Shown: in pieces, positions 1 to 7,385 of the stretch | Numbering within the stretch: position 1 is the first letter of the stretch | How the letters are laid out: each line of letters starts with the position of its first letter | Assembly: GCA_964403795.1 (NCBI GenBank) | Contig: CAYOHP010000027.1 | Location: 1-64,000, forward strand | Direction: 5' to 3' | Source of the DNA: CAYOHP01 sp964403795 [NCBI: uncultured bacterium] | GTDB taxonomy: Bacteria > Muiribacteriota > UBA6191 > CAZXTJ01 | DNA: 64,000 nt | The notes under the pieces: generated by a model | What the model saw: the letters and a program-made list of their open reading frames with translations, nothing else | Told to the model about the DNA's origin: nothing | The model's database searches: none | Position numbers and translations under genes: made by a program

Positions 1-176
1 CCTGCGAGGCAGGCGGGCCGCCAACCACGGCTCGGCTGCTGACCTCGACCGTTCGACCGATAGACGCATGGGTTGATCGGAGCAGGAGAGAAGCTGGACC
101 TCTTCAGAGCTGCTCCTTCAAGACAATGAGAGGGCCTTCGGGCCAGGCTCAATCTCCCCAGGGGTTGAGTCAAGTT
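1..176. other. left flank of the IS256 element, no gene seen
   Basis: No convincing coding region is visible in any frame, and no ISL3-type transposase N-terminus is present here although the other side of the IS256 copy carries an ISL3 C-terminus. The only structure noted is a short GGCC-TTCG-GGCC hairpin near 136-147. The window edge truncates whatever lies to the left. Confidence 0.4.
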
Positions 177-191
177 CGTTCTGTAAATCGG
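177..191 (+). repeat. left terminal inverted repeat of the IS256 element
   Basis: This repeat matches 1462-1476 in inverted orientation at 14 of 15 positions. It lies 6 bp beyond the transposase stop codon. The exact outer end could be one or two bases further left. Confidence 0.75.
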
Positions 192-197
192 AGCGAG

Positions 198-1376
198 TCA
201 GAGCTCGGTCTCCGTCGTGAGGTACTTGCGGGATGCCTCCCAGTCCTCCGAGATCTCGCTGCAGAGCGCGCTGACGAGTCGCAGGAGCGATGCCTCGTTC
301 GGGAAGAGGGTGGCGACCCGGGTTCGGCGCTTCAGCTCCTTGTTCAGCCACTCGTGCAAGTTCGAGGTCCGTAGGCGACGGCGATGGGGAGCGGGGATCT
401 CGAAGACGGCTAGGCCCTCTGGGATCGCCGTCTGCATCCATGAGGAGAGCTTGGGGGCCTTCTTCTCGTAGGCCTTCACAATCCGGTCCAGCTGACGCAG
501 GGCTTCGTCCCTCGTACCGGCGCCAAAGACCGTGCGTAGTTCCTGGGCCACCTCTGCGCGCATCTCTCTACGGGGGACGTAGGAGGTGGCATTCCTCTGA
601 AGGTGAACTTGGCAGCGCTGCCAGGCTACGCCCGGGAAGACCGCCTGGCGGGCCTTGCCGAGGCCCTCGTGGTCGTCGCTGACGACGAGCTGGACGCCGT
701 ATAGACCTCTCTCGACGAGGGACGAGAGGAACGCTCTCCAGTGCACCTCTGCTTCAGAGAGGCTCACGCTGGCCCCGAGAATGGACCTTCTGCCCTCGTG
801 GTCGATGCCAATGGCCGTGAGCACGGCACAGGGCACCACGCTGCCCCCGTGCCGCACCTTCTCGTACCTGGCGTCCAGGGTCAGGTAGACCATCCGGGCC
901 AGGGGACGACATCGCCAGGCCTGGAGTTCCGTGTCGAGTTGGGCCGAGATCCGGGAGACCTGGGCGCTGGTGATCTCGAGCCCGCACAGGCGCTCCGTGA
1001 TCTCCTGGACCCGTCGCGTCGAGACACCTTGAACGTACATCTCGGCCACTGCGAGCTCGAGTGCCCGCTCCGACCTCGCGCCTCGCTCCAGTGCCTGTGG
1101 GTAGAGGGCCTCCCCATCCTCGGTACCCCGGACCTGCGGAACGCGCAAGCGCAGCCGTCCCCGCCTGGTGTTCATCGCCTTGTCATTGAAGCCGTTCGCG
1201 TGACCTCGCCGGTCCTCCGTTCGCTCGAACGGCTTGGCTCGGAGAAACCCCGCCCTCTCCAGCTTCATCGCCTCGTTGAACAGAACCTCAAGCGCGGAGG
1301 CCATTCCGTCGAAACCTTCCTCGACAAGCAAAGTCATGACGCGATCGATCGCGGTAGCGTCATCTGGGCGAGCCAT
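198..1376 (-). CDS. IS256-family (Mutator-type) transposase
   Basis: This 392-residue DDE transposase catalyses cut-and-paste or copy-out movement of the surrounding element. The expected residues are present: Asp168 in TLDARYEKVR, Asp234 in VVSDDHEGLGKA and Glu342 in the SNLHEWLNKELKRRTRV block, plus the WQRCQVH Cys-His motif at 252-258 typical of the family. Length is normal for IS256 transposases (about 390-410). The start at 1376 is chosen because AAAGGAGA (1391-1384) lies 7 nt upstream; a TTG start 27 nt earlier would overlap the inverted repeat at 1392-1407. No frameshift or internal stop is seen, so the gene looks functional. Confidence 0.95.
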   Translation of the reverse strand: MARPDDATAIDRVMTLLVEEGFDGMASALEVLFNEAMKLERAGFLRAKPFERTEDRRGHANGFNDKAMNTRRGRLRLRVPQVRGTEDGEALYPQALERGARSERALELAVAEMYVQGVSTRRVQEITERLCGLEITSAQVSRISAQLDTELQAWRCRPLARMVYLTLDARYEKVRHGGSVVPCAVLTAIGIDHEGRRSILGASVSLSEAEVHWRAFLSSLVERGLYGVQLVVSDDHEGLGKARQAVFPGVAWQRCQVHLQRNATSYVPRREMRAEVAQELRTVFGAGTRDEALRQLDRIVKAYEKKAPKLSSWMQTAIPEGLAVFEIPAPHRRRLRTSNLHEWLNKELKRRTRVATLFPNEASLLRLVSALCSEISEDWEASRKYLTTETEL

Positions 1377-1383
1377 GGACTGA

Positions 1384-1407
1384 TCTCCTTTCAGGTTGTG
1401 CAACCTG
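1384..1407 (-). promoter_or_regulatory. ribosome site and 7-bp inverted repeat before the transposase
   Basis: The strong ribosome site AAAGGAGA occupies 1391-1384. Immediately upstream is a perfect inverted repeat, CAGGTTG (1392-1398) and CAACCTG (1401-1407), separated by 2 nt. It could be an operator or an RNA hairpin limiting transposase translation; which one cannot be told from sequence. Confidence 0.4.
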
Positions 1408-1461
1408 GAGATCGGCTATGTCTCGCCCTTTCCTTTGCCGGTCACCTCGCGACCAGCCAAG

Positions 1462-1476
1462 CCGATTTTCAGAACG
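1462..1476 (-). repeat. right terminal inverted repeat of the IS256 element
   Basis: This is the partner of 177-191, with one mismatch. It lies about 85 bp upstream of the transposase start and directly abuts the ISL3-type remnant that begins at 1477. Confidence 0.75.
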
Positions 1477-1726
1477 GATGATGCGCTAGCGATCCAAAAG
1501 CTGGAGCCCACGAAGAAGGTGGGCCAGATGATCCGTACCCAACTAATGGGGGGGCATCAACGCGGTAGTCGAGATGAGAACCAACGCCCGGGCCGAGGGG
1601 CTCAACTCGGTAGTCCAGTGGATGAAGGACACCGCCCGTGGCTACCGAAGCCGCGAGCGGTTCCGGAATGCGATCTACTTCCACCTGGGAGGGCTCGACC
1701 TCTATCCGGCCGGAGTCATCTGCTGA
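1477..1726 (+). pseudogene. 3' remnant of an ISL3-family transposase, frameshifted
   Basis: Reading from 1477 gives KLEPTKKVGQMIRTQLMGG, then a shift of frame at a run of seven G (1548-1554), then GINAVVEMRTNARAEGLNS and the ARGYRSRERFRNAIYFHLGG stretch, ending at TGA 1724-1726. The W/MGGI, TNARAEGLNS and ARGYR blocks are the C-terminal signature of ISL3-family (IS204/IS1001/IS1165) transposases, which are normally 400-550 residues. Only about 83 residues survive. The 5' part is missing and is not on the far side of the IS256 copy, so this is a dead fragment. The ribosome slipping on the G run is an alternative to mutation but is moot with the N-terminus gone. Confidence 0.8.
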
Positions 1727-1732
1727 GGCTCA

Positions 1733-1756
1733 ACCTACCCGAAACCCGGAAGAGCC
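1733..1756 (-). repeat. right terminal inverted repeat of the ISL3-family remnant
   Basis: Read on the minus strand from 1756 the sequence begins GGCTCTTCCGGGTTTCGGG. ISL3-family ends (for example IS31831) characteristically start GGCTCTTC, and the site lies just after the transposase stop, as expected for a right end. No left end is visible in the window. Confidence 0.65.
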
Positions 1757-1872
1757 CCAAATTCCAGACCCGGAGTGTCTCAAGGTCGTTGACAGGTTCC
1801 GAGGGATATCGACCTGGAGCGAGTGCTGGAGGTCCCTGGAAGGCGGCCTTCGATCCCCGCCTTCCGGGAGGG

Positions 1873-2976
1873 CTACAGGACGAGGGAGGCGCCTGCGAGA
1901 CGACCCGTGAGCATGTCGGGAGTCCCGAAGGAGGGGCGATCCCGACCCCGGGGTCGGGGGAGACTTTCCTTGCCGGGTGGGTGGGGGGCGGCGATGGTCG
2001 TCGGCTCGAGGCCAGCTAGGCTCGAAGGGGAGAGTCCCATGGCGAGACCCGCAGCACGGGCCGCCTCCCTGGAGACCTCCGCCACCGCGTTGGAGATCGT
2101 CGGCATGTAGAGGCGCGTCATCGCCAGGGAACGGTGGCGAGCGACTTGCATCAGCGTCAAGTGGTCTCCGCGGGAGGCTCCTGCCGCGATGGTGATGAAG
2201 CTCCTGCGCAGGCAGTGGGTGCCCACGGTGTCCGCCTGATCCAGCCGGGCGCGGGCAGCGACCTTCTTCATGTAGTAGAGGCCGCTCCCGCAGAAGATCC
2301 GCTTGGACTTGAAGTGCTCGAGCTGGGGGAACAGGAGACCGGTGCGCTCCGAGCTGGCGTTCCAGAGCGTGACGATCCGGGCCAGTTCCGGGGTGATCAG
2401 GAGCAGGTCGTCGAGGGAAGAACGCTTCTGGTGGGATGGGCTGAGGATGCCTTCCTCCCAGAGGAAGTCCTCCCACCGCAGCAACACGGCCTCGCGGATG
2501 CGAAGGCCGGTGACGAGCATGATCCCGAACACCGTCGTCCAGAGCCTGCCCCTCTCGGAGGTGTCGGACCTGAGCGCCGCGAACAGGGAGGCGATCTCGC
2601 CTTCGGTGAGACGTCGGCGCGGGATGAGCTTGCCCAGGGGCACAGGCTCCGTCCGAAGCACGGGGTTCGAGCCGGAGATCAGCTCGGCCTGCAGCGCGGC
2701 GTTGAAGAGCATGGCGAGGAAGGTCCGGTAGAGGCGGACCGTCTTCGGGGCTCGTCGGGTCCGAAGTTCGTCGAGCCACGCCTGCAGGTGACGGGTCCGG
2801 ATCGACCGGAGCCTCGTCTCCGCGCCGAATTCGGTCGCGACCTGATTCCAGAGGGACCCGTAGGTCTCGATCGAGTCGGGCCGGAGATTCCTGCGCAGGC
2901 ATCTCTGTTGGAGGGCGGCGAAGGCGTGCTTCAGGCGGGGGTGCCGGATCGAGGGCAGGGGGATCGCGGGGGGCAT
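1873..2976 (-). CDS. tyrosine recombinase / phage-type integrase
   Basis: This site-specific recombinase has an N-terminal SAM-like DNA-binding region (about residues 12-105) and a C-terminal catalytic domain with all six expected residues: Arg159 in GLRIRE, Lys184, His254 and Arg257 in HCLRRSF, His281 in ARHRSL and nucleophile Tyr290. The ATG at 2976 is used because the recognisable domain begins just after it. A GTG at 3138 would add 54 Pro-rich residues and lacks a ribosome site. A tail of about 75 low-complexity residues follows the catalytic Tyr. With the IS256 copy and ISL3 remnant next door it marks a mobile zone, but no phage or conjugation genes and no attachment-site repeat were found. 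The kinase gene ends only 14 bp before the GTG. Confidence 0.9.
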   Translation of the reverse strand: MPPAIPLPSIRHPRLKHAFAALQQRCLRRNLRPDSIETYGSLWNQVATEFGAETRLRSIRTRHLQAWLDELRTRRAPKTVRLYRTFLAMLFNAALQAELISGSNPVLRTEPVPLGKLIPRRRLTEGEIASLFAALRSDTSERGRLWTTVFGIMLVTGLRIREAVLLRWEDFLWEEGILSPSHQKRSSLDDLLLITPELARIVTLWNASSERTGLLFPQLEHFKSKRIFCGSGLYYMKKVAARARLDQADTVGTHCLRRSFITIAAGASRGDHLTLMQVARHRSLAMTRLYMPTISNAVAEVSREAARAAGLAMGLSPSSLAGLEPTTIAAPHPPGKESLPRPRGRDRPSFGTPDMLTGRLAGASLVL

Positions 2977-3151
2977 CGTGCTCGTTTCCAGGCCTGGGTA
3001 ACCGCCCCATTGCCTGAGGTGGTCATGGGCCCACCCTGGAACCCCCGGCGGATCGATGCCCGGTGTCGGGACATGGGGGAGGGGCTCTGAAGGAGACTCC
3101 GGCGGTGGCGACTCGGGCGGAGGGCCCGGTGTCCTCACCGGAGCGGAGCGG

Positions 3152-4492
3152 CTACTTCTTGGCGCCGCGGCCGAAGAGCGATCCCAGCTTGCCGAGGAAT
3201 CCTCCCTCGGAGGATCCGCTCGCGGCCTCTCGGAGGCTGGCGACCTCGGGATGGTTCCATTCCGCCAGGAGCCCGACCAGCTGCTCTGCCAGGACCTGGT
3301 CAGGCTTCTGCTTGAACTGTCTCTCCGAGAGGGTCTTGGCGGCCAGCTGGATCTCGCCCTGGCGCACCAGCTCCAGCACCCAGTCGAGGGCGTAGTTGAC
3401 GTCCCCGGGCACCGCGGCGCTGGCCTTCTCGTAGCTCCGGATCGCCAGGTCGGACTTGCCCTGGGCGGAGTGGGCCTGGGCGGCCAGCCTGTGGAAGGCC
3501 GCCCGCTTGGGGGGAGGGAGGCTCTCGGCCTTGGAGGCGAGGTCGATCACCCGTGGGAACTCGCGCTGTTCGTAGGCCCGGCGCGCCCAGGCCAGGTGGG
3601 CGTCCTCGACCTTCCCGAAGAGGGCCTGCTTGTCCTCCTCGCTCTCGGTCGCGTAGAGCTTGCCGACGTCGATGAGGAGTTCCTTCGCCGTGGGATACCG
3701 GTGGGCCGGATCCTTGGCCAGGAGCCTTCCCAGGATCGCGTCCAGGATCTTGGGGATTTCCGGCTCGATGCTCGAAGGCGGAGGGACCGGACGGGTCATC
3801 TCCTGGATCAGCTCCTCGACGGTCCGGGCCCGCACCACCTTGCGTCCGGTGAGGCAGTGGTAGATGACCGCCCCGAGGCTGTAGAGGTCGGACTGGGCCG
3901 TGAGGGGGCGGCCCATCATCTGCTCAGGCGATGCGTACTCCCCCATCAGTCCCACGTCGCCGATCTGGGTCTGGACGATCTGGTCGTCCGCCTTGGCGAT
4001 CCCGAAGTCGAAGATGCGGGCCGTGCCGGCGTGGTCGATCATCACGTTGTCGGGTCGGATATCCCGATGGATGATCCCCTTGGAGTGGGCGAAATGGAGA
4101 CCGGAGGCGATCTCCCCCAGGTAGCGGAAGGACTCGGCCACGAAGAGGGAGCCGCCCTCGGAACGGATCCGGGCATCCAGGGGCTCGCCCCTCAGGTACT
4201 CGACCGCGATGTAGCAGGGGTTGCCTTCGACATGGTCCTCCAGCAGGCCCAGCAGGTGGGGGTGCTTGAACTGGCCGAGGATGCTGGCCTCGCGCTGCAG
4301 TCTTCCCCGGAAGGACTGGACCTTCTCGTGGTGGGGGTGGAGCCGCTTGATGGCGGCCAGATCGAGGGTTCGCACGTCGAAGGCGAGGTGGACCTCGCAC
4401 ATCTTCCCCGACCCCAGCTCCTTGAGGATGAAGAAGTGGTCGAGAAACCCCCCGGTCCGGGTGGGGTGGTTCGGCGGATTCTTCACGGGCAT
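3152..4492 (-). CDS. Ser/Thr protein kinase with a TPR-like C-terminus
   Basis: A 446-residue Hanks-type kinase without signal peptide or membrane segment, so probably cytosolic. The kinase domain (about 16-275) shows a glycine loop LGSGKMCEV at 26-34, in which the third Gly is absent, the ATP-binding Lys49 in AAIK, the catalytic loop HRDIRPDN (Asp144; Arg replaces the usual Lys after the Asp), DFG at 162-164 and ASPEQ at 187-191. Residues about 290-420 are helical and TPR-like, including AQGKSDLAIRSYEKA, suggesting protein-protein contacts. It has its own good promoter (4519-4547) carrying a perfect palindrome. It is one of three kinases in the window, all with different C-terminal parts. 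Confidence 0.93.
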   Translation of the reverse strand: MPVKNPPNHPTRTGGFLDHFFILKELGSGKMCEVHLAFDVRTLDLAAIKRLHPHHEKVQSFRGRLQREASILGQFKHPHLLGLLEDHVEGNPCYIAVEYLRGEPLDARIRSEGGSLFVAESFRYLGEIASGLHFAHSKGIIHRDIRPDNVMIDHAGTARIFDFGIAKADDQIVQTQIGDVGLMGEYASPEQMMGRPLTAQSDLYSLGAVIYHCLTGRKVVRARTVEELIQEMTRPVPPPSSIEPEIPKILDAILGRLLAKDPAHRYPTAKELLIDVGKLYATESEEDKQALFGKVEDAHLAWARRAYEQREFPRVIDLASKAESLPPPKRAAFHRLAAQAHSAQGKSDLAIRSYEKASAAVPGDVNYALDWVLELVRQGEIQLAAKTLSERQFKQKPDQVLAEQLVGLLAEWNHPEVASLREAASGSSEGGFLGKLGSLFGRGAKK

Positions 4493-4518
4493 GGGGTCCC
4501 GTCCCTCGTTCCGGAGGA

Positions 4519-4547
4519 ACCGTAGCCAGTGGAACCGGCCGGTTCAA
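4519..4547 (-). promoter_or_regulatory. sigma-70-like promoter of the kinase gene
   Basis: On the minus strand TTGAAC (4547-4542), 17 nt, TACGGT (4524-4519). The predicted start of transcription falls about 20 nt before the kinase ATG at 4492. The spacer and -35 overlap a perfect 14-bp palindrome. Confidence 0.6.
4532..4545. promoter_or_regulatory. perfect palindrome over the kinase promoter (operator candidate)
   Basis: GAACCGGCCGGTTC is an exact 14-bp palindrome that covers most of the -35 box and half the spacer of the predicted kinase promoter. Position and symmetry fit a binding site for a dimeric repressor. No regulator gene is adjacent. Confidence 0.45.
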
Positions 4548-4766
4548 GCGTCTTCTCGCCTACGCCCGAGCATCTGGCGGCGTGGCGGGAACCGGTCGAT
4601 GGATTCCATGCAACCTTCCGGGGGAGGGTCCGTAGGTAGGTATGGCGACACGGGGACGGCCTGGCGGCGAGCCGGTCCAATCCCAGTATCCAGAACGTGG
4701 ATCCGGCTCGAGGTCGAGCCCCGGCGCCAGCTCCGAGTAGCGAGCACGAAGGAACGAGGAGACCGG

Positions 4767-5369
4767 ATGAAGCGCACGCGCTTCGGGCGCGCCCTTGTGG
4801 CCGCGCTCTGGACCATGGTTGCAGGAGCCGCCCAGGCTTCCAGCAGCAATCCCCCCGACTTCTACCCGGGCATGGCCGGCATGGCCTCCTGCATGACCTG
4901 CCACGACAGCTACTCCAGCTTCGGGGGGCCGGGCCAGGCGACGATCGAGGGACTTCCCGCGGGTTTCGACCCCGGAGCCGTCTACACCGTGACCGTGAAG
5001 GTCAAGCAGGCCGGGGCCAAGAAGTTCGGGTTCTCGCTGTACGCCGTCGATCAGAGCGCCCAGCAGGCCGGCCGGATCCTCTCGAACGACACCAAGCAGG
5101 ACGTCCGGGTCGCCAAGGGCGTGTCCTTCGTCAAGAGCTCGTTCCAGAGCGTCGACGCCGACGGGGAGCAGAGCTGGACCTTCCGCTGGAGGGCTCCCGA
5201 GGACCCCAACGCCCGGGTCGGGTTCTACGGCGAGGCCGTGGCGGCGGATGGGCACGGCTCGGTCCTGGATGACCGGGTGTACCGCATGGAGGCTGTGGTC
5301 CCGGCATCGGGCGCGATCCAGGCAGAGGCCCCGGAGTCCGGGGCCGACGTCCCGGGCTCGGCGGACTGA
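4767..5369 (+). CDS. secreted CxxCH protein of the choice-of-anchor V / reelin-like type
   Basis: A 200-residue exported protein. Signal peptide 1-24 ends in AQA. The mature N-terminus carries CMTCH (42-46), the covalent haem-binding motif of c-type cytochromes. The rest is a beta-sandwich of the choice-of-anchor V kind: GFDPGAVYTVTVKV followed by KFGFSLYAVD, and later SWTFRWRAP. The ATG at 4767 is preceded by AGGAG at 4757-4761; the reading frame is open further upstream but no better start with a ribosome site is visible. Unlike some family members it shows no C-terminal membrane anchor or sorting signal. Function is unknown; one haem suggests periplasmic or surface electron transfer, but the Cys pair could also be structural. 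Confidence 0.8.
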   Translation: MKRTRFGRALVAALWTMVAGAAQASSSNPPDFYPGMAGMASCMTCHDSYSSFGGPGQATIEGLPAGFDPGAVYTVTVKVKQAGAKKFGFSLYAVDQSAQQAGRILSNDTKQDVRVAKGVSFVKSSFQSVDADGEQSWTFRWRAPEDPNARVGFYGEAVAADGHGSVLDDRVYRMEAVVPASGAIQAEAPESGADVPGSAD

Positions 5370-5399
5370 GCCCACCCCCGGGGCAGGTCCCGGTCCGGC

Positions 5400-7364
5400 G
5401 TGAAGGCTGGCGAGTTCGCAGCCCTCGAGCGAGCCCTGAGGATCGCTCCCGCGGACACCGGGCGATGGGGTGAACTGGTCGCCCTGGCAGGTCGGCTCGG
5501 CCAGCCGCGTCAGGGGATCGACCGGATCGGGGTCCTGCTCGCCGCCACCGGCCACGTACCCGAAGCCGTCCAGTGTCTCTTCGAGCTGGTCCGTGCCGCC
5601 GGGCTCGGCTACGGGGATCCCCGCTTCCCGAGCGGGTTCGACGAGATCCCCGAGCTGGTCGCCTTCGACCCCTCCGGGGAATGGCTGGTCCAGATCGGGA
5701 GGGACGGCAAGGTCGAGGTCCGGGAGGCCGAGGGCTTCGACCTGCTGGGTACGGCCAGGCTCCAGGGGCGGCCGGTCGCATGCAGTTTCCGCAGGGACGG
5801 GACCCGGTTCTCGGTGTGCACCCGGGACGGAGTCGCCCATGTCCTGGATCCCAGGGAAGGGATCCGGGCCCGGTGGACCTGTCCCGGCAGGGCCATCCTG
5901 GCCGTCGATCCCGACCTTGGAACCCTGGCCGTCACCGACGGAGCCGGGATCGCGCTGCTGCAAGTCGATCCCGGGTGCGAAGGCGAGGTGGCCTGGGACG
6001 ATCGGGAGGTCCGGCCGGTCGTCGGAGGGCCCGCATCCTGGACCGCGGATCGGGTCGTCTTCGCTCCCGGCGGAGAACGCCTGGGAGCCGTATCCTCCGG
6101 GCGGAACCGCGCCCTCGTGACGGTTGCATGCGACCGGGCGCGGGTCCTGGCATGTACGGAAGCGGTACCTGCCGATGCCTTCCGGATCGCCTTCTCGCCG
6201 GATGGGGATACCCTGGCAGCTGCCGGCTGGGTCGCTCCAGCGGGCATCTTCCGGACCGAGGACCTGGTGCTCCTGGCACGAACCGAGACCTATCTCGACG
6301 GCTCTAGGGGGCTCTCCATCGGGACTGGGTCCCGGTTGCTCGGAGCCAGCCGGAGCCGCCTTCATCTCTTCGACCTCGGGACCGGGCGACAGATCCAGAA
6401 GCCGGCTCCGGGAACCGGCGAGGTCGAGACCTGTTGCCTCTCGCCGGATGGGGGGCGCCTGGCCAGCGCCAACCGGGATTTCTCGGAGGCGCAGGACGTA
6501 GGCACGGGACGAGCCCGAGGGGGACCCGTCGGACATCGGTCGAGGGTGGGCTCCCTGGCCGTGACGCGCGATGGGGGGCTCCTCACCCTCGACCAGAGCG
6601 GCGAGCTCCGTCGATGGGACCTGGCTACCGGCCGGTGTACCGCGGTCCAGAGGCACACCGGCCTCGGCTCCCTGGGTGCGAGCCCGGGCCGGGAACTGGT
6701 GGCAGCGGCCGGAACGACGGGGTACCGGATCCTGGACGGAGGGACCCTGGCTACGGTCGCGGAGTCGACCATGGACGTCCGGAGTCTGGACGAGATCCGC
6801 ATCTCTCCTGACGGACGACGGATCCTGGTCCGGGAGGGTACCCACCGGATCGACCTCCTGGACCTGGCGACCGGGAGCCGGATGGCGGGAATGGCGGTTG
6901 CCGGCATCTGGCCGATGGCGATGGATTTCGCCGGTGGGTCCGATCGGATCGCGGTCTGGGGGCGCGGCGGTGCCTACTGGCTGGCGGTCGAGTCGAGGGA
7001 GGGCGCCGGAATGGCGTTTCGGGAGGTCGACGCCCAGCGGGGGTCAGGCAATTCCGTCCGGGCGACCGTGGTCGGAGGGAGGGTCGTGGTCTCGACCCCC
7101 CAGGGGATCCATCTGCTGGAGTCGGGTCGCGAGCCTTGGACGGTTCTGCCGGAGGACTATCTCCCGGGACCCGTGACCGTCTCACAGGACGGCACCCGGA
7201 TCGCCTATCGATGTCGGGACGGCCTCGCGGTCGTGGATCCCCGAACCGGTCCGCTACCGATCGGGAAGATCGAGGCGGCGGATCCGGTCAGTCTGTGGTT
7301 CGCCCCGGACGGAGCCCTGCTCTTCGGCGACGGGTGGTGGGTGCGACGGCTGGACCCTTGGTAG
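5400..7364 (+). CDS. WD40-like beta-propeller protein with helical N-terminus
   Basis: A 654-residue protein with a GTG start 30 bp after the preceding gene, so probably co-transcribed with it. Residues 1-75 are helical and TPR-like. Thereafter repeated blades recur, each with a ...FSPDG.. or ..VTRDG.. turn and a W/D-containing end, for example SGELRRWDLATGRC, DGVAHVLDPREG and LASANRDF. No signal peptide, membrane segment or catalytic motif is seen. A cytosolic scaffold is the simplest reading. The low number of clear WD dipeptides leaves PQQ-like or generic YVTN-type propellers as alternatives. Convergent with the phospholipase C gene 21 bp beyond its stop. Confidence 0.75.
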   Translation: MKAGEFAALERALRIAPADTGRWGELVALAGRLGQPRQGIDRIGVLLAATGHVPEAVQCLFELVRAAGLGYGDPRFPSGFDEIPELVAFDPSGEWLVQIGRDGKVEVREAEGFDLLGTARLQGRPVACSFRRDGTRFSVCTRDGVAHVLDPREGIRARWTCPGRAILAVDPDLGTLAVTDGAGIALLQVDPGCEGEVAWDDREVRPVVGGPASWTADRVVFAPGGERLGAVSSGRNRALVTVACDRARVLACTEAVPADAFRIAFSPDGDTLAAAGWVAPAGIFRTEDLVLLARTETYLDGSRGLSIGTGSRLLGASRSRLHLFDLGTGRQIQKPAPGTGEVETCCLSPDGGRLASANRDFSEAQDVGTGRARGGPVGHRSRVGSLAVTRDGGLLTLDQSGELRRWDLATGRCTAVQRHTGLGSLGASPGRELVAAAGTTGYRILDGGTLATVAESTMDVRSLDEIRISPDGRRILVREGTHRIDLLDLATGSRMAGMAVAGIWPMAMDFAGGSDRIAVWGRGGAYWLAVESREGAGMAFREVDAQRGSGNSVRATVVGGRVVVSTPQGIHLLESGREPWTVLPEDYLPGPVTVSQDGTRIAYRCRDGLAVVDPRTGPLPIGKIEAADPVSLWFAPDGALLFGDGWWVRRLDPW

Positions 7365-7385
7365 CGTCCGCCGAGGTGCCGGGGG

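Larger units (their letters stand above)
177..1476 (-). mobile_element. IS256-family insertion sequence, apparently complete
   Basis: A 1.3-kb unit bounded by imperfect 15-bp inverted repeats (CGTTCTGTAAATCGG at 177-191, and CGTTCTGAAAATCGG read on the minus strand at 1476-1462) encloses one intact transposase gene. Size, single gene and short repeats fit the IS256 family. No 8- or 9-bp target duplication is visible at the two outer edges, so the element has probably taken part in a deletion or recombination after insertion. Its right edge abuts a broken ISL3-family transposase. Confidence 0.85.

Noticed and set aside
1730-3010. Second long minus-strand frame across the integrase
   Set aside because: It is out of frame with the tyrosine recombinase, which carries all catalytic residues; the alternative is Arg/Pro-rich shadow sequence.
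1-3138. Prophage or integrative element
   Set aside because: An integrase and IS sequences are present, but no phage structural, packaging or conjugation genes and no attachment-site repeats were found.
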